Part shown: piece after piece, positions 35,144-43,514 of the stretch
Position numbering within the stretch: the first letter of the stretch is position 1
Layout of the letters: every line of letters begins with the position of its first letter
Source: Aedoeadaptatus urinae
GTDB taxonomy: Bacteria; Bacillota; Clostridia; Tissierellales; Peptoniphilaceae
DNA length: 64,000 nucleotides
Reading direction: 5' to 3'
Assembly: GCF_900155585.1 (NCBI RefSeq)
Contig: NZ_LT707417.1
Location: 1-64,000 of the forward strand
The notes under the pieces: generated by a model
The model's database searches: none
Seen by the model: the letters and a program-made list of their open reading frames with translations, nothing else
What the model was told of the DNA's origin: nothing
Position numbers and translations under genes: made by a program

Positions 35144-36535
35144 GTGAAATTATTTAATTCCATGACGAGGCAAAAAGAGGAATTCAAGCCAATCGACGAC
35201 AAGAAGGTGCGCATGTATAATTGCGGACCTACGGTCTACAATTTCATTCACGTGGGAAATGCCCGTCCCTTGGTGGTCTTCGACACCTTGCGCCGCTACT
35301 TTATTTACAAGGGCTACGACGTGGATTTCGTCGTGAACTTTACGGACATCGACGACAAGCTCATTAATCGCGCCAAGGACGAAGACACTACCGTCTCCGC
35401 CATTGCCGAGCGCTACATCGGCGAATTTATGCAAGACGCCAACGGGCTGAACCTGTACACCTACAAGACCACCAATCCACGGGCCACGGAATTTATCGAG
35501 CCCATGTTGAAATTTGTGGAGGGCCTGGTGGAAAAGGGCGCGGCCTATCCGGCGGACGGCGACGTGTACTTCGACATTACCAAGGCCAAGGACTACGGCA
35601 AGCTTTCCGGTAAAAACATCGACGAGCTCCAAAGCGGCGCCCGCATCGAAGTGAACAGCGCCAAGAAAAATCCCGGCGACTTCGCCTTGTGGAAGGGCAA
35701 GAAGGAAGGGGAACCCTTCTGGCACAGCCCCTGGGGCGACGGCCGTCCCGGCTGGCACCTGGAATGCTCCGTCATGGCAAAAACCCTGCTGGGCGACACC
35801 ATCGACATCCACTCCGGCGGCGAGGATTTACAGTTCCCTCACCACGAAAACGAAATCGCCCAATCGGAAACCCTGACGGGCAAGACCTTTGCCAATTACT
35901 GGCTCCACAACGGCATGATCACCGTGGACGGCACGAAGATGAGCAAGTCCTTGGGCAATTTCTTTACGGTGCGTGAAGTGGCCAATGTATTCGATCTGGA
36001 AGTGCTGCGCTTCTTCCTTTTAAGCGCCCACTACCGCAGCCCCATTAACTACTCCTACGACGCCATGGAGCAAACCAAGGCGGGCCTGGATCGCCTCTAC
36101 GGCGTCAGAGACCACATGGAGCAGCTCTTAAAGGGCGAGCTGGAAGCCGGCAGCGACGCCGATTTCGACGCCGCCGTGGACGGCGAAAGGGCGGAATTTA
36201 TGGACGCCATGGACGACGACTTAAACACCGCCCGTGCCACCGGCGCTCTCTTTACCCTGGCTCGGGACATTAATTCCTTTATCGCCAAGGGGCCGAAGAA
36301 GGACAGCCTGCAAAAGGCCTACGACACCTTTATGGAGCTGGCAGGCGTATTGGGCATTCTCTATCGCCGGGAAGAAGGCGACGAAGACAGCGCCATCGAA
36401 GCCTTGCTTGAAGAGCGCAAGGCCGCTCGCGCCAACAAGGATTTCGCCCGGGCCGATGCCATTCGCGACGAACTCTTCGAAAAAGGCATCGCCATCGAAG
36501 ACACGAGAGAGGGCACTCTGTGGAAGAGGATTTAA
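35144..36535 (+). CDS. cysS: Cysteinyl-tRNA synthetase
   Basis: 463-residue class I synthetase that charges tRNA-Cys. The HIGH-type motif is HVGN (residues 36-39), just after the zinc cysteine in YNCGPTVYNF. The KMSKS motif is at residues 265-269. GWHLECS and SGGEDLQFPHHENEIAQSE supply the other zinc ligands. Start GTG with aaagggg upstream. First gene of the conserved Firmicutes cluster cysS-mrnC-rlmB-rae1, here with thyX inserted. The next gene overlaps by 16 bases. Confidence 0.97.
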   Translation: MKLFNSMTRQKEEFKPIDDKKVRMYNCGPTVYNFIHVGNARPLVVFDTLRRYFIYKGYDVDFVVNFTDIDDKLINRAKDEDTTVSAIAERYIGEFMQDANGLNLYTYKTTNPRATEFIEPMLKFVEGLVEKGAAYPADGDVYFDITKAKDYGKLSGKNIDELQSGARIEVNSAKKNPGDFALWKGKKEGEPFWHSPWGDGRPGWHLECSVMAKTLLGDTIDIHSGGEDLQFPHHENEIAQSETLTGKTFANYWLHNGMITVDGTKMSKSLGNFFTVREVANVFDLEVLRFFLLSAHYRSPINYSYDAMEQTKAGLDRLYGVRDHMEQLLKGELEAGSDADFDAAVDGERAEFMDAMDDDLNTARATGALFTLARDINSFIAKGPKKDSLQKAYDTFMELAGVLGILYRREEGDEDSAIEALLEERKAARANKDFARADAIRDELFEKGIAIEDTREGTLWKRI

Positions 36536-36948
36536 GAGGATATTTTTCCGCGCCCCAGTGGACGGAAGCCGAGGCGAGGGGGCAAAATCCCCTCGTTCTT
36601 GCATACATAGGGGATTGCGTTTACGAGCTTTTCGTCAGAAGCCGGATTTTGCACCGAAACGAAAAGGTGGCCCGCCTGCACCGGGCCTCGGCGAAGCGGG
36701 CCAAGGCCTCGGCGCAATCGGCCCTTGCCGACAGCTTAACGGATTTTTTTACGGAAGAAGAAGCCGCCGTCTTTCGCCGCGGGCGCAACGCCCACCCGAA
36801 GACCATGGCGAAAAACGCCTCCATGGTCGATTACCGCAAGGCCACGGGGCTGGAGTGTTTAATCGGCTACCTCTACGGCTCGGGAAACACGGCGCGGCTG
36901 TTGGAGTATTTTAACGAGATTGAGAGGATTTGGGAGAATGAAGGTTAA
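36520..36948 (+). CDS. mrnC: Mini-ribonuclease III
   Basis: 142-residue RNase III catalytic domain without a double-stranded-RNA-binding domain, which matures 23S rRNA ends in Bacillus. [14 protein letters not shown] includes the catalytic aspartate (D32); the paired acidic region is [10 protein letters not shown] near residues 114-123, where the family has LIGALYL. GTG start inside the end of cysS gives translational coupling; thyX overlaps its 3' end by 11 bases. Confidence 0.93.
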   Translation: MEEDLRGYFSAPQWTEAEARGQNPLVLAYIGDCVYELFVRSRILHRNEKVARLHRASAKRAKASAQSALADSLTDFFTEEEAAVFRRGRNAHPKTMAKNASMVDYRKATGLECLIGYLYGSGNTARLLEYFNEIERIWENEG

Positions 36949-37711
36949 ACTCATCGCATACACCCCGGATGGGGCGGCTACCATCGCCAAGGCGGCCAAG
37001 CTTTGCTACTCGCCGGTGGGCGTGGAGGCCATCGAAGAGAAATTGGACGAGGCGGAAGTCGGCCGCTTCGTCGCCATGCTCGCCGACATGGGCCACGAAT
37101 CGCCTATGGAACACATCAGCTTCACCTTTGCCGTGGAAGGGGTGAGCCGGGTCTTGACCCATCAACTGGTGCGCCACCGCCTGGCCAGCTACTCTCAACA
37201 ATCCCAACGCTACGTGCGCCTGGATCAGTTCGAGTACATCATCCCCAAGGCCATTGAAAAAGATGAAGCCGCCAAGGCCCGCTTTATTCAAAGCATGGAG
37301 GATGCCGCCAAGGCCTATGAAGAGTTGGCCGACGAGCTGAAGGCGGGCTATGTGAACGAGCTTACGGATCAGGGTATGGACGAGAAGAAAGCCGCCCGCA
37401 TGGCGGAAAAGCGCGCCATCGAGGATGCTCGCTACGTCCTTCCCAACGCATGCGAGACGAAAATCGTCGTGACCATGAACGCCCGCAGCCTCATGCACTT
37501 TTTCACCATGCGCCTCTGCGAGCGGGCTCAGTGGGAAATTCGCGACATGGCCCTCGCCATGTTAAAAGAAGTCATCGCCGTGGCGCCTGAGGTCTTCAGA
37601 CAGGCGGGCCCCGCCTGCGTCACGGGCCCCTGCCCGGAAGGCGCCATGACCTGCGGCAAAATAAAGGAAGTCCGCGCCTTTTACAAGGAGGAACTATGGA
37701 AACGACCATGA
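36938..37711 (+). CDS. thyX: Flavin-dependent thymidylate synthase
   Basis: 257-residue FAD- and NADPH-dependent enzyme that makes dTMP from dUMP with methylene-tetrahydrofolate. The ThyX signature [13 protein letters not shown] is at residues 79-91, and a second binding region is [14 protein letters not shown] with AQWEIRDMA. The ATG at 36938 lies within the end of mrnC. The gene sits inside the conserved cysS operon between mrnC and rlmB, overlapping rlmB by 16 bases. Confidence 0.95.
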   Translation: MKVKLIAYTPDGAATIAKAAKLCYSPVGVEAIEEKLDEAEVGRFVAMLADMGHESPMEHISFTFAVEGVSRVLTHQLVRHRLASYSQQSQRYVRLDQFEYIIPKAIEKDEAAKARFIQSMEDAAKAYEELADELKAGYVNELTDQGMDEKKAARMAEKRAIEDARYVLPNACETKIVVTMNARSLMHFFTMRLCERAQWEIRDMALAMLKEVIAVAPEVFRQAGPACVTGPCPEGAMTCGKIKEVRAFYKEELWKRP

Positions 37712-38439
37712 TCTACGGCAGAAACCCGGTCTTGGAAGCCTTGGACAAAATGCCCGATAAAGTTTACATTCAAAAGGGTGCCAAAGACGGCTCCATGAAA
37801 AAAATTCGCGGCCGGGCCAAGGAACTGGGCATCTACATTCAGGAGCGGGAAAAATCCCGCCTGGACGAAATGACGGGCGGCCAAAACCATCAGGGCGTCG
37901 TGGCATTTATTTCCGACTTCACCTACGGCAGCGTGGAAGACATGCTGGCCCTGGCGGAAGAAAAAAGTGAGGATCCCCTGATCGTGCTCTTAGACGGCAT
38001 CGAAGATCCCCACAATCTCGGCGCCATTATTCGCTCCGCCTACGCCATGGGCGCTCACGGCGTCGTCATCCCCAAGCATCGGGCCGCCGCCGTGAACGGC
38101 ACCGTCTATAAGACCTCCGCCGGGGCGGTGGATCACATGATCGTGGCCAAGGTCACCAATATGAACCGCACCATCGACGATTTAAAGGCGAAAAACATTT
38201 GGGTCTACGGCGCCGACGGGGGGCAGGCTCCCCTTTACGAGGCGGATCTCACCGGGCCCGTCGCCATCGTCATCGGCAACGAAGGCAAGGGCATGGCGCA
38301 AAAGACCAAGGAACACGTGGACAGCCTCCTCTCCATTCCCATGGAAGGCGGCTTCGATTCCCTGAACGCCTCCGTGGCGGCGTCGATCTTCCTCTACGAC
38401 ATTCAAAGGCAAAGGCATGGCAAGGCAAAGAGTCTATAG
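37696..38439 (+). CDS. rlmB: 23S rRNA (guanosine-2'-O)-methyltransferase, TrmH/RlmB family
   Basis: 247-residue SPOUT methyltransferase. The N-terminal substrate domain begins [11 protein letters not shown]. The knotted catalytic domain has the three family motifs: [18 protein letters not shown] (motif 1, with the catalytic Arg), VIGNEGKGM (motif 2) and [18 protein letters not shown] (motif 3). It 2'-O-methylates a guanosine in 23S rRNA. aaggagg precedes the ATG. It overlaps the next gene by 23 bases. Confidence 0.95.
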   Translation: METTMIYGRNPVLEALDKMPDKVYIQKGAKDGSMKKIRGRAKELGIYIQEREKSRLDEMTGGQNHQGVVAFISDFTYGSVEDMLALAEEKSEDPLIVLLDGIEDPHNLGAIIRSAYAMGAHGVVIPKHRAAAVNGTVYKTSAGAVDHMIVAKVTNMNRTIDDLKAKNIWVYGADGGQAPLYEADLTGPVAIVIGNEGKGMAQKTKEHVDSLLSIPMEGGFDSLNASVAASIFLYDIQRQRHGKAKSL

Positions 38440-38956
38440 GCGAGGAGGACGCTACCTCTTCGTCGACGGCTACAATATCATCAACTCCTGGGCCGATTTC
38501 GAAGGCCTCGTGGACGAGCACCTGGAAGAGGCGCGGGAGCTCTTGGTGGACATATTGGAGGAATATGCCGCCACGGAGCACCTCTACATCATCCTCGTCT
38601 TCGACGCCTATCGGGTGAAGGGCCACGGCGGCACCGTGGAAAAAAAGGCCCATATGGACGTGGTCTTTACGAAAGAAACCGTCACCGCCGACCGCTACAT
38701 CGAAAGCGAAATCGCCGCCATGGGCAGGGTGCGGGATGTGACCGTGGCCACCAGCGACTTTGTGGAGCAGCAGATCATCCTGGCGAGAGGCGGCAAGCGC
38801 ATCAGTTCCAGAGAGCTGGAAATGCTGGTGAACCGCTCCAAAACCGTGACGCGAAAGGAAGCCAATCGCATTCGCACGAAAAAAGGCAACGCCCTGGCTA
38901 TGGACGAGGAAAACAAAAAAAAGCTGGAAGATTTGCGCCGGCGTCTGGAAAAATAA
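38417..38956 (+). CDS. rae1: NYN (PIN-like) endoribonuclease, YacP/Rae1 family
   Basis: 179-residue protein. The NYN/PIN fold begins with FVDGYNIINSW (residues 14-24, catalytic aspartate), then LVFDAYRVKG, VVFTKETVTADRYIE and VATSDFVEQQII with further acidic residues. Bacillus Rae1 cuts mRNA in the ribosome A site. Last gene of the cysS operon, in the place it has in Bacillus. The C-terminus is a charged helix (MDEENKKKLEDLRRRLEK). Confidence 0.92.
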   Translation: MARQRVYRRGGRYLFVDGYNIINSWADFEGLVDEHLEEARELLVDILEEYAATEHLYIILVFDAYRVKGHGGTVEKKAHMDVVFTKETVTADRYIESEIAAMGRVRDVTVATSDFVEQQIILARGGKRISSRELEMLVNRSKTVTRKEANRIRTKKGNALAMDEENKKKLEDLRRRLEK

Positions 38957-38962
38957 AGGAGA

Positions 38963-38991
38963 AACGGAAGGGGAAGCCCTTTCGTTTTTTT
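38963..38991 (+). terminator. Terminator of the cysS operon
   Basis: The 9-bp stem acggaaggg/ccctttcgt has a four-base loop and is followed by seven T. Confidence 0.88.
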
Positions 38992-39028
38992 GTGAGGGAA
39001 AATTCACATTTCTTTTTCTCGAAAAGCC

Positions 39029-39057
39029 TTGTTTTTCCGTTGAAGGGAGAGTATGCT
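39029..39057 (+). promoter_or_regulatory. Promoter of the 39138 gene
   Basis: TTGTTT (39029-39034), 17-base spacer, TATGCT (39052-39057). The leader contains the hairpin gccaaaa/ttttggc directly before the ribosome-binding site. Confidence 0.6.
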
Positions 39058-39137
39058 CGAATTGATCGTAAAACACAGATCGATTCGCAGGTGAGCGAAG
39101 CGATCGACGCCAAAAATTTTGGCATAAGGAGGCAGTC

Positions 39138-39926
39138 ATGAAAAAATTATCCGTCTTCCTGTTGGCTCTCGTCATGATCCCGACCGCGGTATTTGCCGAA
39201 GGGTCCGGAGCAGGCCTACACTGTTTCTTAAAGGGAAAAGCCCTTGAATCGGGAGCTTCCTTTATTCAGGACAACCGCACCTTTGCGTCGGTGAACCTGT
39301 TGAAAAAAGATGGCTTCGACATTACCGTCGACGGCAAGACCATCGCCATTAAGGACAAAGACCGCACCATCACCATGGCAACGGGAGAAAAAGAATACCG
39401 CGCCGATGCGGCGAAATTTGCCATGGATGTAGCGCCCTTTGAAAAAGACGGAGAAGTTTACCTGCCCCTGCGTTACGTATCGGAAGGCTTCGGCATGAAG
39501 GTCACATGGGATGAAGACAAGAGTGTGGCATGCCTGGGTGATTACACGGAAGAAATGGCCTTTGGCGGCGAAGAACGCATGACGGCGAAGGACGGTTTTT
39601 CCTTCGTGATTCCCGAAAAATACAAAAACTATTTCGTCACCGAAGACGACCGCAGCGAAATCCGCTTCTACGACAAAGCCAATTACAGAAAAACCGACCA
39701 CGTGGGTCTTATCGGCACCATGGTTAAAGTGACGGATCCCACGGAAGCCAAGGGCCCCATGCTTCTGTTAAGCCCCGTGCCCGGCGGCTACTTGATCTTT
39801 ACCTACGCCGAAGTCACCGGCATGAAAAATGTCGAAGACGAAAATCTAAAACAACAATACGAACAATCGAAGGCCGCCCTCGCGGAAGTATTAAAGACCG
39901 TGGATGCCACGGAACACATCGAATAA
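39138..39926 (+). CDS. Secreted protein with copper-amine-oxidase N-terminal-like domain
   Basis: 262-residue exported protein. The signal peptide ends near residue 20 (PTAVFA before EGSG). Residues 35-135 match the Cu_amine_oxidN1-type domain: FIQDNRTFASVNLLKKDGFD, YLPLRYVSEGFGMKVTWDED. This is a wall-associated module widespread in Firmicutes and has no copper chemistry. The remainder (140-262) is unrecognised. The start follows aaggagg. Monocistronic with its own promoter and terminator. Confidence 0.8.
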   Translation: MKKLSVFLLALVMIPTAVFAEGSGAGLHCFLKGKALESGASFIQDNRTFASVNLLKKDGFDITVDGKTIAIKDKDRTITMATGEKEYRADAAKFAMDVAPFEKDGEVYLPLRYVSEGFGMKVTWDEDKSVACLGDYTEEMAFGGEERMTAKDGFSFVIPEKYKNYFVTEDDRSEIRFYDKANYRKTDHVGLIGTMVKVTDPTEAKGPMLLLSPVPGGYLIFTYAEVTGMKNVEDENLKQQYEQSKAALAEVLKTVDATEHIE

Positions 39927-39929
39927 AGA

Positions 39930-39968
39930 AAAGACCTGTGTGGAAAACTCCACGACAGGTCTTTTTTT
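39930..39968 (+). terminator. Terminator, probably shared by the convergent XRE gene
   Basis: The stem aagacctg...caggtctt with an inner tggaaaactcca hairpin is followed by seven T. Confidence 0.85.
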
Positions 39969-39990
39969 GTGCTTTTCATAGGATAGGCGT

Positions 39991-40947
39991 CTATTCTTCC
40001 CGAGACAAATCCCGCGACTCCGCCAGGCTTGCGGCGATGAATTTGATGAAGAGGGCGGCGGGCCAAATAATCCACGTGTATTGCCACTTTCCGGTGTAAA
40101 ACGACGCGCCCAGGTAAATCATAAGGATCAGGAGGTAATAGGCCCGAGCCGCGGGGGAGTAGCGTCGCCGGGCGATTTTCTTGCGGCGAGTAAAGCCGCC
40201 CTGCTCCAAAATTTTTTCGAAGCCTTCCTCTATGACGGCGGTGCGCACGATAAGATAGACGCCGAAGGCCACGATACACAGAGTCGCGGCGAGGCCCACG
40301 GCGATGCGACCGTCGTCGTTTGTAGCGGAGGAGATGAGCAAGGGAGCGGCGGAGAGAATACAGAGCACGATCCCCGCGCCCAGATTGCGTCGGTGCAGGG
40401 GAGCGTAGTCGTCTCTTCGCTTCTTCATGGCACCGTCGACGCCGTAGGCCGTGTCGATGGGATCGTCAAAGCGTCGGAAATCTTCCGGCGTTTTTTCGCC
40501 GCCGACCAAAAGAAAGACGCCGGCCGCCACGACGGCGAGGGTGCCGATGGTGCCCAGGACGTAGGCGCCGTCCGTGTCCTTAATGCCGCTCAAGACCACG
40601 GGCAGGGCGGAGAGGATGAAGAGGCTCACGGCGAGGGCGACTCTCGGCGCCCGGGCGACGAGGTGGTTCATGTAGGCGTCGGCATCTTCCAAGGTCACCG
40701 AGGAGAGTGTCTCTTCCGTAGAAAGGTCGGTCACCTCATCGGCCGTGGTCATGGAATCCAAGAGCAGGAAATCCGTGGACACGTGAAAGTATTTGCTGAT
40801 TTCGATGATCTTCGCCATTTCGGGCATGGCGCCGGCGCCTTCCCATTTCGATATGGACTGGCGGGATACGCCCAGGGCTTCGGCCAAGGCTTCCTGCGTG
40901 AGGCCGGATTTTTTTCGCAGATAGACGAGTTTTTCAGAGAATAACAT
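39991..40947 (-). CDS. XRE-family regulator with C-terminal membrane domain
   Basis: 318-residue protein. The helix-turn-helix at residues 5-60 is LTQEALAEALGVSRQSISKW, followed by a linker and about six hydrophobic segments arranged in pairs (100-150, 195-245, 275-310). This is the same general type as the 8022-8534 gene but longer. aaaggag lies eight bases before the ATG. Monocistronic. Target unknown. Confidence 0.82.
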   Translation of the reverse strand: MLFSEKLVYLRKKSGLTQEALAEALGVSRQSISKWEGAGAMPEMAKIIEISKYFHVSTDFLLLDSMTTADEVTDLSTEETLSSVTLEDADAYMNHLVARAPRVALAVSLFILSALPVVLSGIKDTDGAYVLGTIGTLAVVAAGVFLLVGGEKTPEDFRRFDDPIDTAYGVDGAMKKRRDDYAPLHRRNLGAGIVLCILSAAPLLISSATNDDGRIAVGLAATLCIVAFGVYLIVRTAVIEEGFEKILEQGGFTRRKKIARRRYSPAARAYYLLILMIYLGASFYTGKWQYTWIIWPAALFIKFIAASLAESRDLSREE

Positions 40948-41078
40948 GATGCGCTCCTTTTCTTTTTCAGCATTGTTTTCTAAGAAAAGAATAGGCCTTT
41001 TGCCGGTAGCATACCATACAGACCTCTTGGAATTTTCGCAACCTGCAGTTGCAATGGCGAAATCAAGCCATTTTCGCC

Positions 41079-42164
41079 CTAGTCTTTTTCAAAAAAATCC
41101 TTCACGGCGCGGATCAATGCGTCGTTGGATTCGGCGTCCAAGAGGCAGAAGCGGAAGAAGCGCTCGTCTAAATTTTTAAAGCCGGCGCAGTCCCGTATCA
41201 CCATTTTCTGTGCCAGAAGGGCTTCGCGGAGCTCCGCCGCCGAGTGGCTGCGGTCTTTGATTTTCACCAGGACGAAATTCCCGTAGGAGGGAAAGATTTT
41301 TAAGGCGGGAATGGTCTCCAGAGCCGTAATCACTTTTTCCTTCTCCCGCTGAATCAATCGAAAGCTTTCGTCTCTGTAGGCGGCGTCGTTAAACATGACC
41401 CGCCCCATAACGTCGGCCATGCTGTTGATGCCCCAGATGGACAGCTCTCCGGCGAGGGCCTCGGAAAGCTTCTCGTCTTCCGTGAGGGCGTAGCCTAATC
41501 GAATCCCCGGCGTGGCGAAAAATTTGCTCGTGCCCCGAATGACGATAAGCTTTTTCCGCGAGCCTACCAGGGGCACGGCGGAGTAAATGGCCGGGTCCGT
41601 AAATTCGATATAGGTTTCATCTACCAGCACATAGGCATCGGTTTCGTCCAAGATCCGCGCCACATCGGCCCGGGTCAAAATGGAGCCCGTGGGATTGTTG
41701 GGATTGGTAAGGACGTAAAGGCCTATGCCCTCTTCATTGATCCGCTCCACGATGTCGTCTACGTCGATGGCGAAGTTTTTGTGGTAATCCAGCTGGTATT
41801 CGGCGACAGCCGCCCCGATTTTTTCCAGCTCCCGCTCGTATTCGCTGTAGCAGGGGCTGTTGATGAGGGCCCGGGCGGGCTTTAAGTAGTCGATGGCCGC
41901 CTGTATCAGCTGAGACGTGCCGCAGCCCAGGAGAACGGAGCCGTGGGGCACCTTCAGGTACTCGGCGATGGCGGCTTTTAGCTTCCGGTATTCGGGATCG
42001 GGGTAGCGGCACAGGGCGCCGATATTTTTCGCCGCCGCCTCCATGGCCTTAGGCGAGGGGCCCAGAGGATTGATATTCGATGAAAAGTCCCGTATGTCTT
42101 CGGGACGGTAGTGGTATTTTTTTTCCAAGGCGTAGAGATCGGCGCCGTGTCGGTTCGTCTTCAT
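41079..42164 (-). CDS. Aminotransferase class I/II (HisC/CobD-like, PLP-dependent)
   Basis: 361-residue fold-type I enzyme. FSSNINPLGPSPKAMEAA near the N-terminus is typical of histidinol-phosphate aminotransferase and threonine-phosphate decarboxylase (CobD) relatives. The PLP sites are NPNNPTG, VDETYIEF and the Schiff-base lysine in RGTSKFFATPGIRLGY. No his or cob genes are nearby, so the reaction is uncertain. The start at 42164 follows aaaggaggg; the longer frame covers only the promoter region. Divergent from the threonine aldolase gene. Confidence 0.85.
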   Translation of the reverse strand: MKTNRHGADLYALEKKYHYRPEDIRDFSSNINPLGPSPKAMEAAAKNIGALCRYPDPEYRKLKAAIAEYLKVPHGSVLLGCGTSQLIQAAIDYLKPARALINSPCYSEYERELEKIGAAVAEYQLDYHKNFAIDVDDIVERINEEGIGLYVLTNPNNPTGSILTRADVARILDETDAYVLVDETYIEFTDPAIYSAVPLVGSRKKLIVIRGTSKFFATPGIRLGYALTEDEKLSEALAGELSIWGINSMADVMGRVMFNDAAYRDESFRLIQREKEKVITALETIPALKIFPSYGNFVLVKIKDRSHSAAELREALLAQKMVIRDCAGFKNLDERFFRFCLLDAESNDALIRAVKDFFEKD

Positions 42165-42185
42165 GGACTCCCTCCTTTCCCACCT

Positions 42186-42214
42186 ATGATATAATGACGA
42201 AAAAGAAAAGACAA
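42186..42214 (-). promoter_or_regulatory. Promoter of the aminotransferase gene
   Basis: On the minus strand TTGTCT (42209-42214), 17-base spacer, TATCAT (42186-42191). A TATAAT on the plus strand (42190-42195) overlaps it and may be the -10 of the divergent aldolase gene, so the two promoters would compete. Confidence 0.6.
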
Positions 42215-42230
42215 TGGAAAAGGGGTGCCT

Positions 42231-43262
42231 ATGTTTAATTTCAGAAACGATTACCACGATTTATGCCATCCGAATGTACTAAAGGCTTTGGCCGCCACCG
42301 ACGGGGAGGGAAACGCCGGCTACGGCTTCGACGCCCACACGGAGCGGGCCGCGCAATTGATTCGGGACGCCGCGGGAGGCGACTATCCCGTGCACTTCGT
42401 TCACGGCGGCACGGCCGCCAATGTGCTGGCTCTCACCTTTCATCTGCGGCCCCACGAAGCCATCGTCAGTGCCGACACGGGACATGTGGTGGAACACGAG
42501 GTGGGCGCCATTGAAGCCGCCGGCCACAAAGTGGTTTCCGTCAAAACCGAGGCCGGCAAATACGACGCCGAGGCGCTGGACGAATTTCTTTCCTCTTTCG
42601 GCGATTTCCACAATGTCCTGCCCGGCATCATCTATCTTTCCAACACCACGGAAACGGGGCTGGTCTATCGTAAAGAGGAGCTCGCCGCCATTCGCAAGGT
42701 GGCGGACAAGCACCGGCTTCCCGTCTATATCGACGGCGCCCGCATGGCCAGCGCCCTTACCAGTGAATTTAACGACGTGAAGCTCTCCGAATACATGGAC
42801 TACGCCGACATGTTTACCGTCGGCGGCACGAAAAACGGCGCCCTCTTCGGCGAAGCCCTGGTCTTTAAAAACGAAGACCTGGCGCGGGAATTTATCTATT
42901 TCCAAAAGCAGCGGGCACTCTTAATGGCCAAGGGCTTTACTCTGGGCGCCCAGTACGAGGCCCTGTTTACCGACGATCTCTTCTTCGAAAACGGACGGGC
43001 CGCCAATCGGGCGGCGAGCTATCTGGCTCGGGAGCTCACCTGGCTCGGCGTGGAATTTATCTATCCCCCCGAGAGCAATCAGCTCTTTATTCGCCTGCCC
43101 AAGGCCGCGGCCGAGGAGCTTGAAAAGCACGGCCAATTCGATATTATGGGCCCGAAGGAAGAAGGCACGGTGCCCGTGCGCTTCGTCACCGATTACAACA
43201 CGACGAAGGACGAAATCGACGGCGCCATCAAGGTCCTGGCGGGTTTGTTAAACGAGGCCTAG
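42231..43262 (+). CDS. Low-specificity L-threonine aldolase-like enzyme
   Basis: 343-residue PLP enzyme of the beta-eliminating lyase/threonine aldolase family, which cleaves threonine or allo-threonine to glycine and acetaldehyde. Features are FRNDYHDLCHP at the N-terminus, HGGTAANVLAL, HVVEHEVGAIE, YIDGARMASAL and the PLP lysine in VGGTKNGALFGE. The ATG at 42231 is preferred over a GTG six bases upstream because of the spacing to aagggg. It ends just before the cysteine-leader promoter. Confidence 0.88.
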   Translation: MFNFRNDYHDLCHPNVLKALAATDGEGNAGYGFDAHTERAAQLIRDAAGGDYPVHFVHGGTAANVLALTFHLRPHEAIVSADTGHVVEHEVGAIEAAGHKVVSVKTEAGKYDAEALDEFLSSFGDFHNVLPGIIYLSNTTETGLVYRKEELAAIRKVADKHRLPVYIDGARMASALTSEFNDVKLSEYMDYADMFTVGGTKNGALFGEALVFKNEDLAREFIYFQKQRALLMAKGFTLGAQYEALFTDDLFFENGRAANRAASYLARELTWLGVEFIYPPESNQLFIRLPKAAAEELEKHGQFDIMGPKEEGTVPVRFVTDYNTTKDEIDGAIKVLAGLLNEA

Positions 43263-43282
43263 TTAATTCAGAGTAAATTAGT

Positions 43283-43311
43283 TTGACAAGGCCACTGTGC
43301 CGTGGTATGAT
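43283..43311 (+). promoter_or_regulatory. Promoter of the amino-acid ABC operon
   Basis: TTGACA (43283-43288), 17-base spacer, TATGAT (43306-43311). Transcription would begin near 43318, giving about 200 bases of leader before the first permease gene. Confidence 0.85.
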
Positions 43312-43335
43312 GTGAAAAAATTCAGAGGAGAAATT

Positions 43336-43434
43336 ATGGTTAAGCAAATCCAAACCATCTGCAAATGTGCTTGCACCTGTACCTGTTGTTGTACGGGTTA
43401 TTTGCCTGCGCAGATGTTTTGGGAAGAACCATAG
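43336..43434 (+). CDS. Cysteine-rich leader peptide (attenuator)
   Basis: 32-residue ORF with a good ribosome-binding site (agaggag, five bases from ATG). Seven cysteines lie at residues 9, 11, 13, 15, 17, 18 and 19 (CKCACTCTCCC). It stands between a strong promoter and an intrinsic terminator, upstream of an amino-acid ABC operon whose binding protein resembles a cysteine-binding protein. Flanking arms 43350-43362 and 43410-43422 pair over 12 of 13 bases with the cysteine codons in the loop. I read it as a leader whose translation speed through Cys codons senses charged tRNA-Cys. It might instead be a small metal-binding peptide, but the context argues against that. Confidence 0.75.
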   Translation: MVKQIQTICKCACTCTCCCTGYLPAQMFWEEP

Positions 43435-43470
43435 CTTTTTCCGGCTGTTATTTTCCATAGGCATCTTTGA

Positions 43471-43493
43471 AGCGGGCTTCGGCTCGCTTTTTT
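43471..43493 (+). terminator. Attenuator terminator before the ABC operon
   Basis: The stem agcgggc/gctcgct with a ttcg loop is followed by six T, between the leader ORF and the permease gene. The left arm (gcgggc, 43472-43477) and catct (43462-43466) can pair instead with gcctgc (43404-43409) and agatg (43412-43416), a possible antiterminator. Confidence 0.8.
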
Positions 43494-43514
43494 ATTTGTC
43501 TGAAAGGAGTTGTT

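Noticed and set aside
40081-40944. 287-residue plus-strand frame
   Set aside because: Shadow of the XRE-membrane gene on the other strand; His/Gly/Glu-rich composition is typical of antisense of GC-rich codons.
41040-41079. Intrinsic terminator for the aminotransferase gene
   Set aside because: ggcgaaa and tttcgcc pair on the minus strand, but no T tract follows.
43263-43335. T-box riboswitch before the amino-acid ABC operon
   Set aside because: The leader is too short for a T-box stem I and no T-box consensus (aggtggtaccgcg-like) is present; the Cys-rich ORF explains the leader better.
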